Source: an uncultured Gemmatimonadota bacterium
GTDB taxonomy: Bacteria > Gemmatimonadota > Gemmatimonadetes > Longimicrobiales > Longimicrobiaceae
Length of the DNA: 38,059 bases
NCBI GenBank assembly: GCA_902805735.1
Contig: CADCTW010000195.1
Span: forward strand, 1 to 38,059
Direction of reading: 5' to 3'
Both the position numbers and the translations under genes were made by a program. Shown here one piece after another: positions 32,335-38,059 of this stretch; within the stretch, counting starts at the first letter, position 1, and each line of letters starts with the position of its first letter. The notes beneath the pieces were generated by a model. That model saw only the letters and a program-made list of their open reading frames with translations. It was not told where the DNA came from and did not search any database.

Positions 32335-35300
32335 ATGCGTTCAGAGAAGTCCGGGGCCGGACTCGAGCACGAGGCGGGCGCTCGCGTGCCCACGCGAGAG
32401 CCAGGCGCCGCCGGGAGTCCCACGACCCTGGATGACCCCCGTCCGCGGGCGGAGGGGCCGGTGGACCGCGCCGCTTCGTTCGCGCAGCAGCGGATCTGGT
32501 TCCTGGAACAGCTCGGCGCGGTGGGAGTGGCGTACAGCGTCACCAAGTGGCTGCGCCTGACGGGCGAGATGGACCGCGGAGCGCTGGACCGCGCGCTGCA
32601 CCGGGTCGTCGCGCGCCACGAGGCGCTGCGTACGACCTTCCACGAGGTGGATGGCGAGCCGGTGCAGCGCGTCTGGCCGGCGGAGCGGAGCGGCTTCGCC
32701 GTCGTCCACGAGGACCTGAGCGCGGAGCCCGATCCGGAAAGCCGGCTCCGGGAGCTGATGGCGGAGGAGGCGGGCGCGCCGTTCAGCCTGGAGCGCGGGC
32801 CGCTTCTGCGCGGGCGGCTGATCCGCATGGCGCCGCACGACCACGTGCTCCTGATGACCTTCCACCACATCATCACGGACGGGTGGTCCATCGGGGTGCT
32901 GCTGAACGAGCTGAGCGTGCTGTACGCGGCGTTCCTGCGCGGCGAGGCGGACGTGCTTCCGCCGCTCCCCATGCAGTACGCCGACTACGCGGAGGCGCAG
33001 CGCAAGTGGGTGGACGGGGATGTTCTCCAGCGGCAGGGGGAGTACTGGCGCTCGGCGCTGGCCGGCGCCCCGGAGCTGCTCCAGATCCCCACCGACCGGC
33101 CGCGCCCGGCGCGGCAGGATCACCGGGGGGCGTTCGCGCCGTTCGTGCTGGACGAGAAGGCGACCGCGGGGCTCAAGGCGCTGGGGCGGAGGCACGGCGC
33201 CACGCTGTTCATGACCGTGCTGGCCGGGTGCGCCGCGGTGCTCGGCCGCCTCGCCGGCCAGCCGGAGGTGGTGATCGGGGCGCCGTCGGCAAACCGCGGG
33301 CGCAGAGAGACGAGGGGGCTGATCGGGCTCTTCGTCAACGTCCTTCCCCTGCGGGTGGACCTTTCGGGCTCGCCCACGGTGGCGGAGCTGCTGGCGCGGG
33401 TGAAGGAGCGGGCCCGGGCCGGCCAGGAGAACCAGGACATCCCGTTCGAGCAGATCGTGGACGCGGTGCGGCCGGGGCGCAGCATGGGGCACGCGCCGCT
33501 CTTCCAGGTGATGCTCGCCTGGCAGAACACGCCCCGCGGACGCGTGTCGATGCCGGGCCTGCAGGCCAGCACCCCCGGCGCCGTGTCGCAGGGGCAGGCC
33601 AAGTTCGACCTGTCGTTCACGCTGGAGGAGTCGGGGGGGAGGATCGTGGGCGGCGTGGAGTACGCCACCGCGCTGTTCGACCCGGCCACGGTGGACCGCT
33701 ACCTGGGCTACCTGCGCGCGGTGCTGGAGGCGATGGCCGACGGCGACCACCAGCGGGTGGACCGCCTTCCCCTCCTGGCCCCGGCCGAGCGGCGCGCGAT
33801 GCTGCGGGAGTGGAACGAGAGCGGCGCCGAGTACCCCGACCGCTCGTGCATCCACGAGCTGCTGGAGGCGCGGGTGGAGCGCTCGCCGGATGCGGTGGCG
33901 GTGGTCCACGAAGGGCGCACGCTGAGCTACGCGGAGCTGAACGCCCGCGCCAACCGGCTCGCCCGCCACCTGCGCGCGCTGGGCGTGGGCCCCGACGCGC
34001 GCGTGGCGATCTGCGTGGAGCGCGGGCGCGAGATGATGGTGGCGCTGCTGGCCGTGCTCAAGGCCGGGGGCGCGTACGTCCCGCTGGACCCGGCGTACCC
34101 GGCGGAGCGGCTGCGCTTCATGCTGGAGGACAGCGCCCCGGCGGTGCTGCTCACGCGCGGCGCGCTGGGCGGGCTTTTCGCGGGGTCCCGGGTGCCCCTC
34201 GTAGACCTGGAGACCGATGCGCCCGCCTGGGAGCACCAGCCGGCGACGAACCCCGAACGGGCGGGGCTCACGCCGGACCACCTGGCGTACGTCATCTACA
34301 CCTCCGGCTCCAGCGGGCGGCCCAAGGGCGTGCGCGCCACGCATCGGGGCGTGCTCAACCTGGTCCACTGGTACATCGGCGAGCTGGAGCTCTCCGAGCG
34401 CGACGCGGTGCTGGTGGTCACGTCGTACAGCTTCGACCTCACCCAGCGCAACCTGCTCGCGCCGCTCTTCACCGGCGGGCGGCTGCACCTTGCCGCCGAG
34501 CCCTTCGACCCGCGCGCGATCCTGACGCAGATCCGCCAGTCGGGGACCACCATGATGAACCTGACGTCGACGGCGTTCCATGCGCTGATCGACGCCGACG
34601 CGGAGGGCGAGCTGGGCGGGGTGCGGCGGGTGGTGCTGGGCGGCGAGGCCCCGCAGCCCCGCAAGCTGATGGAGCTGCCGGCGCCGCGGCCGGAGTTCGT
34701 GAACGCGTACGGACCCACGGAGTGCTCGGGAGTGGTGAGCTTCCACCGGATGGACGCGGAGCTCCAGCGCTACGCCGACCGACCGGTGCCGCTGGGCCGT
34801 CCGGTGGCCAACACCGCGCTGTACGTGCTGGACGGCCAGGGAGAGCCCGTGCCCGCGGGAGTGGCCGGCGAGCTGTACGTGGGCGGAGCCGGGGTGGCGC
34901 AGGGGTACCACGACCGGCCGGGGCTGACCGCCGACCGCTTCGTGCCAGACCCGTTCACGGGCGGGGCGGGGGCGCGGATGTACCGCACCGGCGACCTGGC
35001 GCGGCGGCTGGGCGACGGGACGCTGGAGTTCCTGGGGCGCAACGACTTCCAGGTCAAGGTGCGCGGACACCGCATCGAACCGGGCGAGATCGAGGCGTGC
35101 CTGCGCGAGCATCCCGCGGTGCGCGCGGCGGTGGTGGTGGCGCACGAGTACGGGCCGGGCGACCAGCGCCTGGTGGCCTACTGCGCGGGGCCGGAGCCGC
35201 TGGAGCCGGAGGCGCTGCGGCTGCACCTGGCCGGGCGGGTGCCGGAGCACATGGTGCCCGCGGCGTACGTGCGGCTGGCCTCGCTGCCGCTGACCCCCAG

Positions 35301-38059
35301 CGGCAAGGTGGACCGCAAGGCGCTCCCCGCGCCGGACGGGAGCGCCGGCGTGGCGCGCGCGTACGAGGCCCCAGTGGGCGAGGTGGAGACGGCGCTCGCC
35401 TCCATCTGGCGGGACGTGCTCAGGGTGGAGCGGGTGGGGCGGTGGGACCACTTCTTCGAGCTGGGCGGACACTCGCTGCTGGGGATGCAGGTGATCTCGC
35501 GGGTGCGCCAGGCGCTGGGGGTGGAGGTGGCGCCGGGCCACCTCTTCGAGCGCCAGGTGCTCGCCGACTTCGCGCGCCCGCTGCGGCCGGCGGGTACCCG
35601 CGCCGCCGGCATCGAGCCGGCGGACCGGGGGCAGCCGCTGCCGCTGTCGTTCGCGCAGCAGCGGCTCTGGTTCATGGAGCAGCTGGGCGCCGGGGGGCAG
35701 GCGTACCACATGCCGCAGCGGCTGCGGCTGCGCGGCGCGCTGGACCGGGCCGCCCTGGGCGCGGCGCTGGACCGCGTCGTCGCCCGGCACGAGGCGCTGC
35801 GCTCCACCTTTCCCATGGGCGACGGCCAGCCGGTGCAGCGCATCGCCCGGGCGGAGGAGAGCCGCTTCCACCTGGTGGACCACGACCTCCAGGGGCACGA
35901 GGAGGCCGAGGCGGAGCTGCGCCTGCTGATGGCGCGCGAGGCCGCCGCGCCCTTTGACCTGGCGGAGGGGCCGCTGATCCGCGGCGCGCTGGCGAGGGTG
36001 GCGGACGACGACCACGTGCTGATGGTGACCATGCACCACATCGTCTCCGACGGGTGGTCGCTGGGGGTGCTGGTGAACGAGCTGAGCGCGCTGTACGGCG
36101 CGTTCCAGCGCGGCGGCGCCGATCCGCTTCCCCCGCTCCCCATACAGTACGCGGACTACGCGGCATGGCAGCGGCGGTCGGTGAGCGGCGACGTGCTCCA
36201 GGAACAGGAGGCGTACTGGGGAGCCACCCTCAGCGGCGCCCCCGAGCTGCTGGAGCTCCCCGCGGACCGGGCGCGCCCGGCGCAGCGGGACCCCTCGGGC
36301 GCGTCGGTGCCGGTGGAGCTGGACGAGGAGCTGACGGCGGGGCTCAAGGCGCTGGCCGAGCGCCACGGCACCACGCTGTTCATGACGCTGCTGGCCGGGT
36401 GGGCGGCCGTGCTCGCGCGCCTCTCCGGGCAGGACGACGTGGTGATCGGCACCCCCACGGCCAACCGGGGACGGGTGGAGATCGAGGGGCTGATCGGCTT
36501 CTTCGTCAACACGCTGGCGCTGCGCATCGACCTTTCCGGCAACCCCACGGTGGCGGAGCTGCTCGCCCGGGTGAAGGCGCGCGCCCTGGAGGCGCAGCGG
36601 CACCAGGACATCCCCTTCGAGCAGGTGGTGGAGCGGGTGCAGCCCGCGCGCAGCCTGGCCCACACGCCGCTCTTTCAGGTGACTTTCGCCTGGCAGAACA
36701 CCCCGCGCGGCGCCCTGGAGCTTCCCGGCCTGTCGCTCACCGTGCTGGAGCGGTCCAGCGCGACCGCCAAGTTCGACCTGTCGCTGGCGCTGCACGAGCG
36801 GGACGGGCGCATCGTGGGCGGGGTGGATTACGCTACCGCGCTGTTCGACGCGTCCACGGTGGAGCGATACCTGGGCTACCTGCGGGCGGTGCTGCGGGGG
36901 ATGGTGGCGGAGGAGCGTGCCGCGGTGGAACGGCTCCCCCTGCTGCCGCCGGCGGAGCGGGCGCGGGTGGTGGAGGAGTGGAACGCGACCGCCGTGGCCT
37001 ACACGGGCGAGTGCGTGCACGAGCTGATCGAGGCGCAGGTGGAGCGCACGCCGGACGCCGTGGCGGTGGTGTACGAGGGCCGCTCGCTGACGTACGCGGA
37101 GCTGAACGCGCGCGCCAACCGGCTCGCCCACCACCTGCGCGGCCTGGGCGTGGGTCCGGACGTGCGCGTGGGGCTGTGCGCCGAGCGGGGCGCGGAGATG
37201 ATGGTGGGGCTGCTGGCGGTGCTGAAGGCGGGGGGCGCGTACGTGCCGCTGGACCCCTCGTACCCCGAGGAGCGGCTGCGCTACATGCTGGCCGACAGCG
37301 CGCCCGCGGTGGTGCTGGCGTACGGGGCGCCGGCGGGGCTGTTCGCCGGGGCGGAGGTGCTCGACCTGGCTTGCTCCGAGGCGTGGGACGGGGAGCCGGC
37401 GTCGAACCCCGAGCGGGGCGGGGTGGGGGCGGATCACCTGGTGTACGTGATCTACACCTCGGGCTCCACCGGGCGGCCCAAGGGGGTGATGAACACCCAC
37501 GGCAACCTGGTGAACCGGCTGTCGTGGGGGCTGGCGGCGTGGAAGATGGGGGCGGACGAGGCGGTGCTGTGCAAGACGTCGCTGAGCTTCGACGGCTCGG
37601 TGCGCGAGGTGTTCCTGCCGCTGCTGGCGGGGGCGCGCGTGGTGATGGCGGGGCCGGAGGGGCAGCGGGACCCGGACGCGCTGGTGGCCGTGATGCGGCG
37701 CGAGCGGATCGGGACGGTGAACCTGGTGCCGTCGATGCTGCAGGTGCTGCTGGAGCACCCGGGGATGGGCGGGTGCGTGGCGCTGCGGCGGGTGCTGTGC
37801 GGGGGCGAGGCGCTGCCGGGCGCGGTGGCGCGGCGCTTCCGGGAGCGGCTCCCCCGGGTGGAGCTCCACAACCTGTACGGCCCCTCGGAAGCGGCGACGG
37901 CGGTGAGCGGCCTGGTGGACGCGGTGGAGGAGGGGCGGGGAGGCGTGCCGATCGGGCGCCCGGTGGCGAACACGCGGGTGTACGTGCTGGACGCGGGCGG
38001 GTGGCCGGTGCCGGTGGGGGTGGCGGGGGAGCTGTACGTGGGCGGGGCCGGGGTGGCGG
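32335..38059 (+). CDS. Non-ribosomal peptide synthetase, C-A-T-C-A..., incomplete at the window edge
   Basis: At least 1,908 residues, 3' end beyond the window. Residues 47-485: condensation domain with HHIITDG (177-183). About 500-1000: adenylation domain with LSYAELN, YTSGSSGRPKG (655-665), NAYGPTE, YRTGDLA and PSGKVDRKAL (K991). About 1010-1075: carrier domain, LGGHSLL, with Ser1047 for the phosphopantetheine arm. From 1102: second condensation domain, SFAQQRLWF, HHIVSDG (1234-1240). From about 1560: second adenylation domain, YTSGSTGRPKG (1707-1717), cut after GELYVGG. Beginning with a C domain implies that it accepts an acyl or peptidyl starter or follows another NRPS. Hand-read specificity residues are D-L-R-T-V-G-A-G-V-K for module 1 and D-G-R-S-L-G-L-T-A for the incomplete module 2; neither matches a code I know, so substrates are open. 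ATG 32335 lacks a strong ribosome site. Confidence 0.95.
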   Translation, partial: MRSEKSGAGLEHEAGARVPTREPGAAGSPTTLDDPRPRAEGPVDRAASFAQQRIWFLEQLGAVGVAYSVTKWLRLTGEMDRGALDRALHRVVARHEALRTTFHEVDGEPVQRVWPAERSGFAVVHEDLSAEPDPESRLRELMAEEAGAPFSLERGPLLRGRLIRMAPHDHVLLMTFHHIITDGWSIGVLLNELSVLYAAFLRGEADVLPPLPMQYADYAEAQRKWVDGDVLQRQGEYWRSALAGAPELLQIPTDRPRPARQDHRGAFAPFVLDEKATAGLKALGRRHGATLFMTVLAGCAAVLGRLAGQPEVVIGAPSANRGRRETRGLIGLFVNVLPLRVDLSGSPTVAELLARVKERARAGQENQDIPFEQIVDAVRPGRSMGHAPLFQVMLAWQNTPRGRVSMPGLQASTPGAVSQGQAKFDLSFTLEESGGRIVGGVEYATALFDPATVDRYLGYLRAVLEAMADGDHQRVDRLPLLAPAERRAMLREWNESGAEYPDRSCIHELLEARVERSPDAVAVVHEGRTLSYAELNARANRLARHLRALGVGPDARVAICVERGREMMVALLAVLKAGGAYVPLDPAYPAERLRFMLEDSAPAVLLTRGALGGLFAGSRVPLVDLETDAPAWEHQPATNPERAGLTPDHLAYVIYTSGSSGRPKGVRATHRGVLNLVHWYIGELELSERDAVLVVTSYSFDLTQRNLLAPLFTGGRLHLAAEPFDPRAILTQIRQSGTTMMNLTSTAFHALIDADAEGELGGVRRVVLGGEAPQPRKLMELPAPRPEFVNAYGPTECSGVVSFHRMDAELQRYADRPVPLGRPVANTALYVLDGQGEPVPAGVAGELYVGGAGVAQGYHDRPGLTADRFVPDPFTGGAGARMYRTGDLARRLGDGTLEFLGRNDFQVKVRGHRIEPGEIEACLREHPAVRAAVVVAHEYGPGDQRLVAYCAGPEPLEPEALRLHLAGRVPEHMVPAAYVRLASLPLTPSGKVDRKALPAPDGSAGVARAYEAPVGEVETALASIWRDVLRVERVGRWDHFFELGGHSLLGMQVISRVRQALGVEVAPGHLFERQVLADFARPLRPAGTRAAGIEPADRGQPLPLSFAQQRLWFMEQLGAGGQAYHMPQRLRLRGALDRAALGAALDRVVARHEALRSTFPMGDGQPVQRIARAEESRFHLVDHDLQGHEEAEAELRLLMAREAAAPFDLAEGPLIRGALARVADDDHVLMVTMHHIVSDGWSLGVLVNELSALYGAFQRGGADPLPPLPIQYADYAAWQRRSVSGDVLQEQEAYWGATLSGAPELLELPADRARPAQRDPSGASVPVELDEELTAGLKALAERHGTTLFMTLLAGWAAVLARLSGQDDVVIGTPTANRGRVEIEGLIGFFVNTLALRIDLSGNPTVAELLARVKARALEAQRHQDIPFEQVVERVQPARSLAHTPLFQVTFAWQNTPRGALELPGLSLTVLERSSATAKFDLSLALHERDGRIVGGVDYATALFDASTVERYLGYLRAVLRGMVAEERAAVERLPLLPPAERARVVEEWNATAVAYTGECVHELIEAQVERTPDAVAVVYEGRSLTYAELNARANRLAHHLRGLGVGPDVRVGLCAERGAEMMVGLLAVLKAGGAYVPLDPSYPEERLRYMLADSAPAVVLAYGAPAGLFAGAEVLDLACSEAWDGEPASNPERGGVGADHLVYVIYTSGSTGRPKGVMNTHGNLVNRLSWGLAAWKMGADEAVLCKTSLSFDGSVREVFLPLLAGARVVMAGPEGQRDPDALVAVMRRERIGTVNLVPSMLQVLLEHPGMGGCVALRRVLCGGEALPGAVARRFRERLPRVELHNLYGPSEAATAVSGLVDAVEEGRGGVPIGRPVANTRVYVLDAGGWPVPVGVAGELYVGGAGVA

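Noticed and set aside
32341..37869. A 1,842-codon open frame antisense to the NRPS
   Set aside because: It is a shadow of GC-rich codon use; the translation is His/Arg/Pro-rich without any domain, while the opposite strand has all NRPS motifs in frame.

Overview
The window is high-GC bacterial DNA with short intergenic gaps. Several traits resemble soil Gemmatimonadota/Longimicrobium-type genomes: an orphan FtsX/MacB-type permease paired with a PadR regulator, many small lipoproteins, a large NRPS gene, and a highly repeated intergenic palindrome that reads as HTETQRHRE or SLCLCVS when translated. This placement is inferred from gene content, not from a database search.

Layout. 1-2.3 kb: two small membrane proteins, an NAD(P)H-dependent FMN reductase, and a tRNA cluster (Val-Asn-Gln) with a readable promoter and a strong terminator. 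2.3-5.2 kb: a 950-aa N6-adenine DNA methylase with a specificity-like C-terminus and no nuclease partner in view. 5.3-7.6 kb: a small exported protein, then a translationally coupled pair of EEP-superfamily enzyme and phosphatidylcholine-synthase-like CDP-alcohol phosphatidyltransferase. 7.6-11.6 kb: housekeeping and hypothetical genes (GNAT protein, TIGR01777 epimerase, orphan PAAR protein, DUF1697, membrane protein, lipoprotein) with two kinds of palindromic repeat between them. 11.7-13.7 kb: one ORF fusing a short-chain dehydrogenase to a hormone-sensitive-lipase-type esterase. 13.8-17.4 kb: GH6 cellulase, a coupled membrane protein, and a TonB-dependent receptor. 17.5-18.3 kb: a YkuD lipoprotein whose catalytic Cys is Ser. 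18.4-21.3 kb: a PadR-regulated permease broken by a one-base frameshift. 21.5-25.8 kb: small lipoproteins, including three tandem, overlapping paralogues with a mosaic pattern, a DUF6973-like lipoprotein, and a two-gene DUF2283/nuclease-like pair. 26.0-27.9 kb: two neighbouring zinc-ribbon membrane proteins, followed by an IS3 remnant.

28.3-38.06 kb looks like the left edge of a natural-product locus: an unrecognised 522-aa protein, a 1.1-kb gap without a convincing gene, a class I/II PLP aminotransferase, and an NRPS gene (C-A-T-C-A...) running off the right end. A plausible division of labour is that the aminotransferase supplies or modifies an amino-acid building block for the NRPS; the role of the 522-aa protein is unknown.

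A 28-bp-arm inverted repeat occurs in full, degenerate or half form eight times between genes, at convergent, tandem and divergent junctions. It is the most striking non-coding signal. A second, composite palindrome family (ttcgccgctgg / agtccgc-gcggact type) appears twice.
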